Below, one piece after another: positions 1 to 8,499 of a stretch of DNA of 64,000 nucleotides. Under the pieces are notes generated by a model that was given only the letters and a program-made list of their open reading frames with translations, was not told the origin of the DNA and did no database searches. The stretch spans positions 1-64,000 of the forward strand of contig JAANMP010000005.1 in the NCBI GenBank assembly GCA_011250595.1, in the 5' to 3' direction. Positions within the stretch are counted from its first letter, which is position 1, and the number at the start of each line of letters is the position of its first letter. The position numbers and the translations under genes were made by a program. The stretch comes from Bacillus sp. MM2020_1 (GTDB taxonomy: Bacteria; Bacillota; Bacilli; Bacillales; Cytobacillaceae).

Positions 1-66
1 GGTAAAAATATACTATTGTTAAACCAAATAATTTCATCGGTTTATTTAATATAATGAGGGATCTAA

Positions 67-417
<351 letters not shown>

Positions 418-427
418 ATTTACACTC

Positions 428-461
428 AAAAGGCAGTGAATAAATTTATTCACTGCCTTTT
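428..461. terminator. Bidirectional terminator between ribT and ypuF
   Basis: A perfect palindrome with arms AAAAGGCAGTGAATAAA and TTTATTCACTGCCTTTT gives A-tracts and T-tracts on both sides. It serves the convergent genes ribT (+) and ypuF (-) and overlaps the ypuF stop codon. Confidence 0.85.
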
Positions 462-967
462 CGCATCTTTAATGATTGGTTTCTTTCTTCAATGATGGTG
501 GATCTGTCGCGTAATTTATGACGGTTGACTAGTAAATTATTAGTAAGATCACTCTCATTACCCCATGTAAAACCCTTTTGTTCACTTACTGTTTTTGCTG
601 CTTCTAGTAAGGTTGAATTACTTAGAGGTAAAGAAATGCTTCTATATAATTCGCCTTTTTGCAGTGCGGTAATCTGTCTATTTAATAAGTGATAAAAATC
701 CACATGATTGATTCCGAGTCTTGTCAGGAAATCAGAATGTAATTCGAAAATCTTTATTGCTTTTATTAATGTTCGTCGAGCACCGCTAAAATTACTTCGA
801 CGATGATGGTAAGCAGATACAGATAATAAAATAAAACCGACCCAGATGGAATTTTTATTTTTTGGGTCTGTCTTTTTCCAGTAATCCTCAAGTAATTCAT
901 GACACTCGAAATAATCGCGATCGCCATGATAATGGGCTAAAAAATCGATATACTCACTCGGGTACAA
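446..967 (-). CDS. ypuF: YpuF, DUF309-family protein
   Basis: A 173-residue cytosolic protein with the DUF309 signature near its N terminus (FECHELLEDYWK at 20-31), typical of YpuF in Bacillus. I chose the TTG at 967 rather than the longer frame to 985. The codons of the longer frame contain a GGGGGG ribosome site that sits 6 nt before this TTG, and the resulting start (MYPSEYIDF) matches the family. Function is unknown. It lies next to scpA but is transcribed the other way. Confidence 0.82.
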   Translation of the reverse strand: MYPSEYIDFLAHYHGDRDYFECHELLEDYWKKTDPKNKNSIWVGFILLSVSAYHHRRSNFSGARRTLIKAIKIFELHSDFLTRLGINHVDFYHLLNRQITALQKGELYRSISLPLSNSTLLEAAKTVSEQKGFTWGNESDLTNNLLVNRHKLRDRSTIIEERNQSLKMRKGSE

Positions 968-1039
968 GCAATTCCCCCCTAACAAAATGTATAGTATAGT
1001 TTATCATATTTGAAGGGGTCCCCTAAGAAAATAATTTTC

Positions 1040-1066
1040 AAAAAAAGCCCGTCATGATTGACGGGC
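1040..1066 (-). terminator. Terminator of the YjcZ-like gene
   Basis: Perfect 8-bp stem, GCCCGTCA (1047-1054) with TGACGGGC (1059-1066), loop of 4 nt. Read on the minus strand it is followed by a seven-T run (1040-1046). Confidence 0.85.
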
Positions 1067-1140
1067 AAAGTAGTTCTAACTAGTATTGGCACCATAGTGA
1101 ACAGTTTTATGTGTATACCTGTACACATACCTAATGTTTA

Positions 1141-1230
1141 TTAATATACCCAGGAAGCACCAACAATAATTAACAAGATAAATAGAACTACAATTAAAGC
1201 AAATCCGGATCCAAATCCGTGTTCAGACAT
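1141..1230 (-). CDS. YjcZ-family sporulation micropeptide
   Basis: A 29-residue protein (MSEHGFGSGFALIVVLFI...) with a glycine-rich head and one hydrophobic helix ending in WVY. This is the pattern of the YjcZ family of tiny sporulation membrane proteins in Bacillaceae. An in-frame ATG at 1236 is only 2 nt from the GGGAGG ribosome site, so the ATG at 1230 (spacing 8) is preferred. It has its own terminator and a sigma-K-like promoter. The exact paralogue cannot be named from the sequence. A membrane-bound forespore or spore-coat role is inferred from the family. Confidence 0.82.
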   Translation of the reverse strand: MSEHGFGSGFALIVVLFILLIIVGASWVY

Positions 1231-1271
1231 ATTCATTACCTCCCAAAAGATGTTTTGTTCTTTTCCTTGTC

Positions 1272-1298
1272 ATCATATGTAGGATATTTGTCCATTGT
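1272..1298 (-). promoter_or_regulatory. Sigma-K-like promoter for the YjcZ-like gene
   Basis: On the minus strand, AC (1298-1297), then exactly 17 nt, then CATATGAT (1279-1272). This matches the known sigma-K pattern AC-N16/17-CATAnnnT and lies about 40 nt before the start codon. Confidence 0.5.
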
Positions 1299-1438
1299 TA
1301 TGGGCAAACATCATGTTTTGATAATATTCCCTCGCCAATTTGATTTTTTTATTGGATAACCTTATTTAATCCTCTATACTATTAATAGTCGAAGTAAATA
1401 CTTAACGAACTTATTAATTAAAGAATTTTGGTGATATC

Positions 1439-2209
1439 GTGCCATATCAGGTGAAAATTGATGCATTTGAAGGACCGTTAGATTTGCTGCTCCATTTAAT
1501 TAATGGGCTGGAAATTGATATATATGATATTCCTGTTGCCCAAATAACCGAGCAATACTTAATTTATATAAAGACGATGAATGAACTAAAGCTCGATGTA
1601 GCAAGCGAGTTTTTGGTTATGGCAGCCACATTGCTCGTAATCAAGAGTAAAATGCTTTTACCGAAGCATGCGGAAGTTCTTGAAGAAAACGATACTGACA
1701 TGTTATTTGAAGAAGATCCAAGAGATGAACTTGTTGAGCGCCTCATTGAGTATCGAAAATATAAAGAAGCTGCTCATGACTTAAAGACCATGGAAGTAGA
1801 GCGCGGGCTTATGTTTACGAAGCCGCCAAGTGATCTGTCTGAGTTTGCGAAAGAGAAACAACCGGAAAAAGCGGAGTTAAATGTTTCTCTGTATGATATG
1901 CTGGCAGCTTTTCAAAAATTAATGCGACGAAAGAAACTTCAGCGACCGATGGCAACGAGAATCACACGTCAGGAAATATCAATTGAAAAAAGAATGAATG
2001 AAATTATGGTTGAACTAAAGCAGCTTAAAATTCAAATAAACTTTAATGATTTATTTCCTTATCCTGCTAAGGATCATATCGTGGTAACCTTTTTAGCTGT
2101 TTTGGAGCTTATAAAAAGAAAAGAGATTGACGCCCAGCAACAAGAGAATTTTGGAGACATTTATGTTAAAGCCGTAAAGGAAGGGGCAGAAATGATTGGA
2201 AATCGTTAA
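1439..2209 (+). CDS. scpA: Segregation and condensation protein A (kleisin)
   Basis: A 256-residue kleisin with the typical opening FEGPLDLLLHLI, which contacts the SMC neck, and a C-terminal winged-helix region (about 170-250) that binds the SMC head. ScpA bridges the SMC dimer and, with ScpB, forms the bacterial condensin that loads near the origin. Length matches B. subtilis ScpA. The start is GTG. It overlaps scpB by 14 nt, so the two are translationally coupled. Confidence 0.95.
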   Translation: MPYQVKIDAFEGPLDLLLHLINGLEIDIYDIPVAQITEQYLIYIKTMNELKLDVASEFLVMAATLLVIKSKMLLPKHAEVLEENDTDMLFEEDPRDELVERLIEYRKYKEAAHDLKTMEVERGLMFTKPPSDLSEFAKEKQPEKAELNVSLYDMLAAFQKLMRRKKLQRPMATRITRQEISIEKRMNEIMVELKQLKIQINFNDLFPYPAKDHIVVTFLAVLELIKRKEIDAQQQENFGDIYVKAVKEGAEMIGNR

Positions 2210-2783
2210 TTGGAACAGTATTCTAGAGAGCCTGTTATTTGCTGCAGGGGATGAAGGGCTTTCACTGAAACAGGTTGCTGAGGTCCTAGAGGTAAATGAG
2301 CTAAAGGCAAGTGAAATCATTGAGGATCTAAAAAAAGAATATGAGCGAGACACCAAAAGGGGAATTATGATGGTCCAGCTTGCTGGTACCTATCAGTTAG
2401 CAACCAAGAAAGAAAATGCTGCATATCTCAAGAAACTAGTGGATTCCCCCCATACTTCCACCTTGTCACAGGCAGCATTAGAAACATTGGCAATCATTGC
2501 CTATAAGCAACCAATCACCCGTGCTGAAATCGAGGAAATTCGCGGGGTGAAAACAGAGCGTCCGTTGCATACACTAATGGCAAAAGCATTAATTAAAGAG
2601 GTTGGCCGCGCCGAAGGTACTGGTAGAGCTTATTTATATGGGACAACAAAGGAGTTTCTTGACTACTTTGGTCTGAAAAGTATTGAAGAACTTCCACAGC
2701 TTCCAGACAAGGCAGATGATGAATTTATTCAAGAAGAAGCAGATCTATTTTTCGAGAAATTTTCAGAAACGATTAACTCTTAA
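2196..2783 (+). CDS. scpB: Segregation and condensation protein B
   Basis: A 195-residue ScpB made of two winged-helix domains. The family hallmark ALETLAIIAYKQPITRAEIEEIRGV is present in the second domain. ScpB dimers wrap the central linker of ScpA and regulate the SMC ATPase. The TTG start lies inside the end of scpA, with an AAGGAAGGGG ribosome site 12-13 nt upstream. The tail after residue 180 is acidic. Confidence 0.95.
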   Translation: MEIVNWNSILESLLFAAGDEGLSLKQVAEVLEVNELKASEIIEDLKKEYERDTKRGIMMVQLAGTYQLATKKENAAYLKKLVDSPHTSTLSQAALETLAIIAYKQPITRAEIEEIRGVKTERPLHTLMAKALIKEVGRAEGTGRAYLYGTTKEFLDYFGLKSIEELPQLPDKADDEFIQEEADLFFEKFSETINS

Positions 2784-2900
2784 TTTTCCAATACTTGCTT
2801 GAATTTATGATAAAATAAATGTAAGTAGAATCTTCATTCTTTTTAACATGTTTAAAATATTTACATGCAATATTGTCATTGGCCAAGGAGTGGAATTCAT

Positions 2901-3320
2901 TTGTTAATTAAAGATTGTAAAGGCATTGAATTAGAAAAAGAAAAATCAAATACTTCTGAGGATTTTTTTAACAGGAGCGAAGTTACTTTTGTTGAAGACG
3001 GTGTAGAAAAAACACTTCATATTTTGTATGTTAGGTATTTTGATGAAATCCGCCATGAATTTACACCTTACGAGCAAGACCCTATTTTTGTTCAGCAAGG
3101 GCATGAGACGACCTTTAAAGACATTGTAGGACTTGTATGTCTCTTGAAAAATCCAGGCTTGCGCAGCCGAAAACGGCTTTATATCAATTCAAAGCAGGAA
3201 TTTGCTACTTATTTTCAAGATATCAATTATAATAAATTACCTGAAATTTTTCTTTCTCTTAACGAAAAGAAAGAATATGAGCTTCGTTCTCCGCTTGAGT
3301 TCATTTTGCAGCCAAAATAG
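2901..3320 (+). CDS. Uncharacterised protein between scpB and ypuI
   Basis: A 139-residue soluble protein of no family I recognise. It has no signal peptide or membrane segment and no obvious catalytic motif. I chose the TTG at 2901 because AAGGAGTGG sits 8-9 nt before it; the ATG at 2865 has no ribosome site. Charged and aromatic residues alternate as in a mixed alpha/beta fold. ypuI begins 37 nt downstream with no terminator between them, so co-transcription is likely. No function is proposed. Confidence 0.7.
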   Translation: MLIKDCKGIELEKEKSNTSEDFFNRSEVTFVEDGVEKTLHILYVRYFDEIRHEFTPYEQDPIFVQQGHETTFKDIVGLVCLLKNPGLRSRKRLYINSKQEFATYFQDINYNKLPEIFLSLNEKKEYELRSPLEFILQPK

Positions 3321-3356
3321 TAAAGTATACGAAGTATAAAATTTAGGGGGTAAACA

Positions 3357-3845
3357 ATGGGCAATACATTGGTAAAAACACAATTAAATGATGTAAAGAA
3401 TTTTTTAGGGGATTCTATCTTAACATTAGAGAATTTTTTAAATGAAGCAACACTTTCGCAATTGAATTTAGAAAATGAAGAGGACCTTCAGTATAATAAA
3501 TTGATCTTTGCAAATTTACGGAAATTAGCGGTCTATAGTGAAGAAGGGTTGGATGCGTGCTCTGTTATTTTGCAAGGCAGCCCTTTTCAAAAAGCAGCCG
3601 CAGAAAAAACTCTGTATAAAATTTATCATCAATGTATTGAAGAATTTTTCTCGCCTAAGAATGATGCTTGGTTCGAAGACAGCAGGTCCGCATACACCGG
3701 TAGAAACTCGATAAAGTTTTATCGAAATGTAAATGATCCTATTGTACAGTTAGTCAAAAGCTTAGAAGGTGAGTTCCAAAGGATTAGAGAAGAACTTGAA
3801 TACTATGAAACAGATTACCGAACTAAAATGATTCAATCCAAATAA
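3357..3845 (+). CDS. ypuI: YpuI, DUF3907-family protein
   Basis: A 162-residue, mostly helical cytosolic protein. It matches YpuI in position (scpB side of dacB) and in its opening MGNTLVKTQLNDVKNFL. A GGGGGT ribosome site precedes the ATG. A terminator follows about 15 nt after the stop. Function is unknown in the family. Confidence 0.8.
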   Translation: MGNTLVKTQLNDVKNFLGDSILTLENFLNEATLSQLNLENEEDLQYNKLIFANLRKLAVYSEEGLDACSVILQGSPFQKAAAEKTLYKIYHQCIEEFFSPKNDAWFEDSRSAYTGRNSIKFYRNVNDPIVQLVKSLEGEFQRIREELEYYETDYRTKMIQSK

Positions 3846-3857
3846 GAAATATTTTTG

Positions 3858-3886
3858 AAGACTGTCCTTAAAGGGCAGTCTTTTAT
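3858..3886 (+). terminator. Terminator after ypuI
   Basis: AGACTG (about 3860-3865) pairs with CAGTCT (3876-3881), extended by TCC/GGG pairing, and is followed by TTTT. Confidence 0.75.
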
Positions 3887-3962
3887 CGTGTTCTTAATTA
3901 ACCGTATCCTTCATACCATCTAGGTAGGTTCTTATAATCTATTGTCAGGAAGAAGGGAAAGG

Positions 3963-4853
3963 ATGGATCGTTTTAGTCAATATGTTAACGAATTGTTTGA
4001 ATGGAATGAACAAATGAAACAGTTTCTTCAATCCGAAAAGGAGGGGGGGAACTCTGAATTATGGGAACATCTTGATCATTTCACGGAGTTAATTGAAAGC
4101 ACAGGCAGACAATTATCAAATGAAGAGCTGTTAAGCCTTCAAGCGAAGGCCGAGCATATTCATGAGCAAATGGAAAATTATTTTAAAAGAAAACAAGAAA
4201 GTGGAGTTCTTGTAACGACAGAAAAAGTGGTGCCCCCCGGGGGCCATACACTCCCTGACCTCACTTACCCCTATAATGCATTAGAACCATATATTTCAGA
4301 GGAAATCATGAAGCTTCATCATGATAAGCATCATCGATCATATGTGGATGGGTTAAATAAAGCAGAACTTAACCTAAAAAAAGCCAGGGAAACGAATGAT
4401 TTTTCCTTAATAAAGCATTGGTCACGGGAGCTTGCCTTTCATGGTTCAGGACATTATCTTCATACAATTTTTTGGAAAAACATGAGCCCGAATGGCGGTG
4501 GTGCCCCGCATGGTCTTTTAAAAGCTGGAATCGAGAATTACTTTGAGAGTTTTGTGGCGTTTAAAAAACAATTTTCTGAAGCCGCCAAGCAAGTCGAAGG
4601 AGTGGGATGGGCAATTTTGGTTTGGTCTCCACGGGCGCGGCATTTAGAGATACTGCAATCTGAACGACATATGCTATTGACCCAGTGGGATACTATTCCG
4701 CTCCTGGTATTAGATGTTTGGGAGCATGCGTATTATTTACAGTATAAAAACAAAAGGCCGGAATATGTCGACAATTGGTGGAACTTAGTCAATTGGCATG
4801 ATGTAGAGATGCGGTTTGAAAAAGCAACAGACATCAAATGGCCAGCCAATTAA
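3963..4853 (+). CDS. sodF: Fe/Mn-type superoxide dismutase with N-terminal extension
   Basis: A 296-residue protein. Residues about 1-90 form a charged helical extension, and residues about 97-290 form a complete Fe/Mn superoxide dismutase. All four expected metal ligands are present: H119 (in KLHHDKHH), H167 (in HYLHTIFW), D251 and H255 (in LDVWEHAYY). The architecture matches B. subtilis SodF rather than the short SodA. The ATG at 3963 follows AAGGG with 5-6 nt spacing; a TTG at 3942 is in frame but has no good ribosome site. Metal preference cannot be read with confidence. Confidence 0.88.
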   Translation: MDRFSQYVNELFEWNEQMKQFLQSEKEGGNSELWEHLDHFTELIESTGRQLSNEELLSLQAKAEHIHEQMENYFKRKQESGVLVTTEKVVPPGGHTLPDLTYPYNALEPYISEEIMKLHHDKHHRSYVDGLNKAELNLKKARETNDFSLIKHWSRELAFHGSGHYLHTIFWKNMSPNGGGAPHGLLKAGIENYFESFVAFKKQFSEAAKQVEGVGWAILVWSPRARHLEILQSERHMLLTQWDTIPLLVLDVWEHAYYLQYKNKRPEYVDNWWNLVNWHDVEMRFEKATDIKWPAN

Positions 4854-4858
4854 AAAGT

Positions 4859-4890
4859 TAAGCAGACGACAAAATGTTGTCTGCTTTCGT
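4859..4890 (+). terminator. Terminator after sodF
   Basis: AGCAGACGAC and GTTGTCTGCT pair (one G-T) around a short A-rich loop, then a T-rich run. It separates sodF from the dacB operon. Confidence 0.8.
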
Positions 4891-4906
4891 TTTTCTCTCT
4901 CAAATA

Positions 4907-4935
4907 GTCATAACGAGCCTCGTCCTGCATAAACT
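4907..4935 (+). promoter_or_regulatory. Sigma-E-like promoter of dacB-spmA-spmB
   Basis: GTCATAA (4907-4913), 14-nt spacer, CATAAACT (4928-4935). Spacing and -10 agree with the known sigma-E pattern (CATACAMT-type -10). The family dacB operon is known to be sigma-E dependent. Confidence 0.6.
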
Positions 4936-5015
4936 TGTACAAGAAAAACGAAAAGCAGAAGTGCCTTCCTTGGCATGGAAGCCAGATAACTATACAAGGG
5001 GACGAGGTTAATCTA

Positions 5016-6161
5016 ATGAGAATGATATGGAAGCTAGTTATTTTTTCTCTCATAGTCTCAATATTCATTGCTAACATTCCTCAAAAGGTGGATGCTTCTG
5101 TTTCCGTAAGTGCAGCAAGTGCGGTGTTGATAGAGCAGAAATCAGGTCGAATCCTTTACGAGAAAGATGCTTATACCAAACGAAGGATTGCGAGTATAAC
5201 TAAAATAATGACTGCGAAACTAGCAATTGAATCCGGGAAAATGAATCAATACGTAAAAGTAAGCGAACAAGCCACTCATGCGGAAGGATCGTCAGTCTAT
5301 TTAAAGCCCGGTGAAAAAATTAAGCTTAAGGACCTGGTTTATGGTTTGATGCTAAGGTCTGGAAATGACACGGCGGTAGCGATCGCCGAGTATGTTGGAG
5401 GCAGTGTAGAGGGGTTCGCCTACTTGATGAATTTAAAGGCAAAGGAAATCGGGATGTTAAATACCCATTTTTCCAATCCACATGGCTTAGATGACCATGA
5501 AAATCATTACTCAACTGCCTATGACATGGCAGTGTTAATGCGTTATGCCATGCAGGATAAAACCTTTAAGAAAATATCCGGCACAAAGGTATATAGAGCG
5601 CCAAACCCGGCTGAAGATTGGGACCGTGTCTGGAAAAATAAAAACCGCTTACTTACAAAATATAAATATACAACCGGAGGGAAAACCGGTTTTACAAAAC
5701 GAGCGAAAAGGACATTGGTAACAACTGCAACAAAAGGAGATATGAACCTTATAGCGGTAACCTTGGACGGACCAGACGATTGGAATGACCATATTTCCAT
5801 GTATGAAAGTGGATTTAAAGGGTTTGATATGGCCGAAGTCCTCTCGAAAGGGAAAATTGAGGGTGTTAAAAATAAGTATTATAAGAACCATTTATATGTT
5901 AAAAAAACAATTGTCTATCCCGTAACAAGCGAAGAAATGGATTTATTTTCTATTAAATATAAGTTGAACAAGCCAATCAAAAAGTTCGATGAGGATAAGA
6001 AAACTGACGAAGTTGTGGGTAAGGCAGCGGTTTACTTGGATGGAAGAGTAATCAAAGAAACCCCCATTTATTATCAGAATATGCCAGAACCTAATAAAGG
6101 GCTGCTGAATTCTGTAAGGGAAATTTTTCTTACGATTATTGGTGTGAAGTCCAATGGTTAA
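5016..6161 (+). CDS. dacB: Sporulation D-alanyl-D-alanine carboxypeptidase (PBP5*)
   Basis: A 381-residue low-molecular-weight penicillin-binding protein. A signal peptide is followed by a probable cleavage after VDA (about residue 27). All active-site motifs are present: S60-ITK63, S115-G-N117 and K223-T-G225. It removes terminal D-Ala from peptidoglycan and sets spore cortex cross-linking together with SpmA and SpmB. The ATG at 5016 lies after a GAGG site and directly before the signal peptide; the longer frame upstream is not signal-like. The last 8 nt overlap spmA. Confidence 0.93.
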   Translation: MRMIWKLVIFSLIVSIFIANIPQKVDASVSVSAASAVLIEQKSGRILYEKDAYTKRRIASITKIMTAKLAIESGKMNQYVKVSEQATHAEGSSVYLKPGEKIKLKDLVYGLMLRSGNDTAVAIAEYVGGSVEGFAYLMNLKAKEIGMLNTHFSNPHGLDDHENHYSTAYDMAVLMRYAMQDKTFKKISGTKVYRAPNPAEDWDRVWKNKNRLLTKYKYTTGGKTGFTKRAKRTLVTTATKGDMNLIAVTLDGPDDWNDHISMYESGFKGFDMAEVLSKGKIEGVKNKYYKNHLYVKKTIVYPVTSEEMDLFSIKYKLNKPIKKFDEDKKTDEVVGKAAVYLDGRVIKETPIYYQNMPEPNKGLLNSVREIFLTIIGVKSNG

Positions 6162-6741
6162 TTATATCTGGGTGTTTATGACGGTTGTTGGATTTATTTT
6201 TGCATTAATAAATGGAACCATGGCGGAAGTGAATAAAGCCATTTTTGACGGGGCGAAAGAAGCGGTGACCCTCTGCATTGGACTCATTAGTGTCCTCGTC
6301 TTTTGGCTTGGCATGATGCGAATCGCAGAGGAGTCTGGCCTGTTAGAACGTTTATCTAAACTATTTCGACCACTTGTCAAACGATTATTTCCTGAAGTCC
6401 CAGTAAATCATCCAGCAATGGGCTATATATTATCCAATATGATTTCAAACATGTTTGGTTTGGGAAATGCAGCCACTCCTCTTGGTATTAAAGCGATGGA
6501 AGAATTAAAAAAGTTAAATGGAGGCAAGGATTCAGCGAGCAGGTCCATGGTGACTTTTTTAGCAATTAATACGGCTAGTATTACCATAATTCCGACAACT
6601 GTCATCGCGATTAGAATGAATTATCATTCTGCTTCACCTACAGAGATTGTCGTTCCGACGATTATAGCAACCATTATCTCTGCGTTAGGTGCAATCATCA
6701 TTGACCGTTATTTCTATTATCGCAGAAGCAGAAAAGGATGA
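6154..6741 (+). CDS. spmA: Spore maturation protein A
   Basis: A 195-residue integral membrane protein with about four hydrophobic segments and the SpmA nucleoside-recognition (Gate) domain signature NMFGLGNAATPLGIKA. In B. subtilis SpmA and SpmB are needed for spore core dehydration. It overlaps dacB and is 6 nt before spmB, a tight sporulation operon. Confidence 0.93.
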   Translation: MVNYIWVFMTVVGFIFALINGTMAEVNKAIFDGAKEAVTLCIGLISVLVFWLGMMRIAEESGLLERLSKLFRPLVKRLFPEVPVNHPAMGYILSNMISNMFGLGNAATPLGIKAMEELKKLNGGKDSASRSMVTFLAINTASITIIPTTVIAIRMNYHSASPTEIVVPTIIATIISALGAIIIDRYFYYRRSRKG

Positions 6742-6747
6742 AGAAAC

Positions 6748-7284
6748 ATGGAGCTGATCTCGGTTATATCGTTAACATTTATCCCTTTACTTATTGGGTT
6801 TATTCTATTATATGGCACCTTCAAACACGTTCCGACCTATGAAAGCTTTGTTGAAGGTGGAAAAGAAGGAATTAAAATCGCATTCTCCATTATCCCCTTC
6901 CTTGTTGGAATGCTAGTGGCCATCTCTATATTTCGGGCATCCGGTGCACTAGATGCTTTAATGAATTGGATACGCCCAGTCATGAAATCAATTGGAGTAC
7001 CCGCTGAAATTGTGCCATTATTGTTCATCAGACCGATATCAGGAAATGCTGCGCTGGGAATGACTAGTGATTTGATAGCTGTATATGGACCAGATTCATT
7101 TATTGGCCGCCTAGCATCTGTTTTACAAGGAAGTACTGACACGACTTTTTATGTGTTAACTGTCTATTTCGGTGCAGTAGGTATAAAAAAAATGGGGGAT
7201 GCCCTAAAAGTTGGCCTCCTCGCAGATGTAGTTGGAATTATTGTGGCGATAGTAGTTGTTGCTATGATTTTTGGAACAAAATAA
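6748..7284 (+). CDS. spmB: Spore maturation protein B
   Basis: A 178-residue membrane protein of the same Gate-domain family, with the paired motif RPISGNAALGM around residues 90-105 and about five hydrophobic segments. It presumably acts with SpmA in the forespore or mother-cell membrane. It ends the dacB operon; a strong terminator follows 13 nt after the stop. Confidence 0.93.
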   Translation: MELISVISLTFIPLLIGFILLYGTFKHVPTYESFVEGGKEGIKIAFSIIPFLVGMLVAISIFRASGALDALMNWIRPVMKSIGVPAEIVPLLFIRPISGNAALGMTSDLIAVYGPDSFIGRLASVLQGSTDTTFYVLTVYFGAVGIKKMGDALKVGLLADVVGIIVAIVVVAMIFGTK

Positions 7285-7297
7285 TCTTTAAGTCATG

Positions 7298-7326
7298 AGC
7301 ATGTTCATTTTGAACATGCTTTTTTA
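7298..7326 (+). terminator. Terminator of the dacB operon
   Basis: AGCATGTTCA pairs with TGAACATGCT around TTT, followed by six Ts. The dispersed repeat described next begins in the T-run. Confidence 0.88.
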
Positions 7327-7531
7327 TGGTATAAGAAATTATAAAATTATTTATTGTAGCTAACATGAATTAGTTCTCTGAATCCAGCTCCAGCGCCCAG
7401 CGGCTAGTGGACTTCGCTCTCCGCCCTACGATAAGTCAACATCGAATCGCAAACGCTCTTCGTGTTTCCTTTATCTCAGTTGGAGCGCTCCAGTCCATAC
7501 GCCGCTAAACGGGCGCTTGCGCTTTTTGTTC
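7324..7531 (-). repeat. Structured dispersed repeat, copy A
   Basis: On the minus strand this roughly 208-nt unit is nearly identical to 63345-63557 (+). In the core from GAACAAAAAGCGC to GGAGCTGGATTCAGAG I see only a two-base difference (GCGTTTGCG against GCGTAAGCG). Similarity then continues for about 50 nt, less perfectly, up to the T-run of a neighbouring terminator in both places. The outer arms AGCGCCC and GGGCGCT, then AGCGGC and GCCGCT, then TGGACT and AGTCCA, are complementary. No open reading frame is supported. It occupies most of the gap between spmB and rluB. Confidence 0.85.
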
Positions 7532-7709
7532 TATTTTCCCGTTATAATACCCGTTACTTTGAAAAGTGAAGTAATTGTGTCATAATTCATAAGGATAGGT
7601 TTCTGTGTTCGCTTCACTGGTAATAGGAAAATACTGTTACTCAGCAGGAAACAAGTAGCTAAATGCAGCCATCTTATCTTTTTATACAGATAAATTCGAG
7701 GTGGAATGA
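7532..7709 (+). other. rluB upstream region
   Basis: This 178-nt gap runs from repeat copy A to the rluB start. A TATAAT hexamer lies at 7542-7547 just outside the repeat, but no convincing -35 is visible at the right distance. A GAGGTGG ribosome site lies just before rluB. I see no small gene. Confidence 0.4.
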
Positions 7710-8447
7710 ATGGAAAGATTGCAAAAAGTAATCGCTCAAGCGGGCATTGCTTCAAGAAGAAAATCTGAGGAATTAATTAAAGAAGGGCGAGTAAAGGTTA
7801 ATGGAAAGGTTGTTACAGAGCTTGGTCTGAAGGTATCTTCATCTGATAGGGTGGAAGTGAATGGAATTCAGATTGAAAAAGAAGAACCTGTTTATTTCCT
7901 TTTATATAAACCAAGAGGAGTTATATCAAGTGTTAATGACGAGAAGGGTAGAAAAGTGGTTACTGATTTCTTTCAACATTTTAAAGAAAGAATTTTTCCA
8001 GTTGGACGCCTTGATTATGATACATCAGGATTATTAGTATTAACGAATGATGGAGAATTTGCTAATTTACTCATGCATCCGAAAAGTGAAATTGACAAAG
8101 TGTATGTTGCAAAGGTTAAAGGAATACCATCAAAAGAAAATCTAAGGAAGCTTGAAAAAGGAATCCGTCTAGAAGATGGGAAAACAGCCCCGGCAAGAGT
8201 GAAATTGCTTTCTGCTGATAATAAAAAACAATCTGCGATTGTTGAAATTACCATCCATGAAGGTAGAAATCGTCAAGTTCGCAGGATGTTTGAAGCAATT
8301 GGTCATGATGTATTGAAATTAAAGCGTGAACGATATGCATTCTTAACACTGAATGGTTTAAAAACGGGCGATGCAAGAGAGCTTACGCCACATGAAGTAA
8401 AGCAGCTAAGAGCATTGGGGATTGGAACTGCGAAAAAAAATTCATAA
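7710..8447 (+). CDS. rluB: 23S rRNA pseudouridine synthase RluB family
   Basis: A 245-residue enzyme. Residues 2-60 form an S4 RNA-binding domain (MERLQKVIAQAGIASRR), followed by an RsuA/RluB/E/F catalytic domain. The catalytic loop VGRLDYDTSGLL around residue 100 contains the nucleophilic Asp, and the later R-Q-V-R-R-M motif is present. It converts uridine to pseudouridine in 23S rRNA (probably helix 90-92). Its position before resA is conserved in Bacillus. Confidence 0.92.
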   Translation: MERLQKVIAQAGIASRRKSEELIKEGRVKVNGKVVTELGLKVSSSDRVEVNGIQIEKEEPVYFLLYKPRGVISSVNDEKGRKVVTDFFQHFKERIFPVGRLDYDTSGLLVLTNDGEFANLLMHPKSEIDKVYVAKVKGIPSKENLRKLEKGIRLEDGKTAPARVKLLSADNKKQSAIVEITIHEGRNRQVRRMFEAIGHDVLKLKRERYAFLTLNGLKTGDARELTPHEVKQLRALGIGTAKKNS

Positions 8448-8499
8448 AAACGTCACAATTAGTATTTTTCATTTCCACAGTACTTGTGTTGTAAAGTGC

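Noticed and set aside
2865-2900. Upstream ATG start for the gene at 2901
   Set aside because: No ribosome site precedes 2865, while AAGGAGTGG sits before the TTG at 2901.
7324-7531. Repeat copy A as a transposon or insertion sequence
   Set aside because: No transposase frame is present in any copy and no target-site duplication could be recognised, so it is called a structured repeat only.
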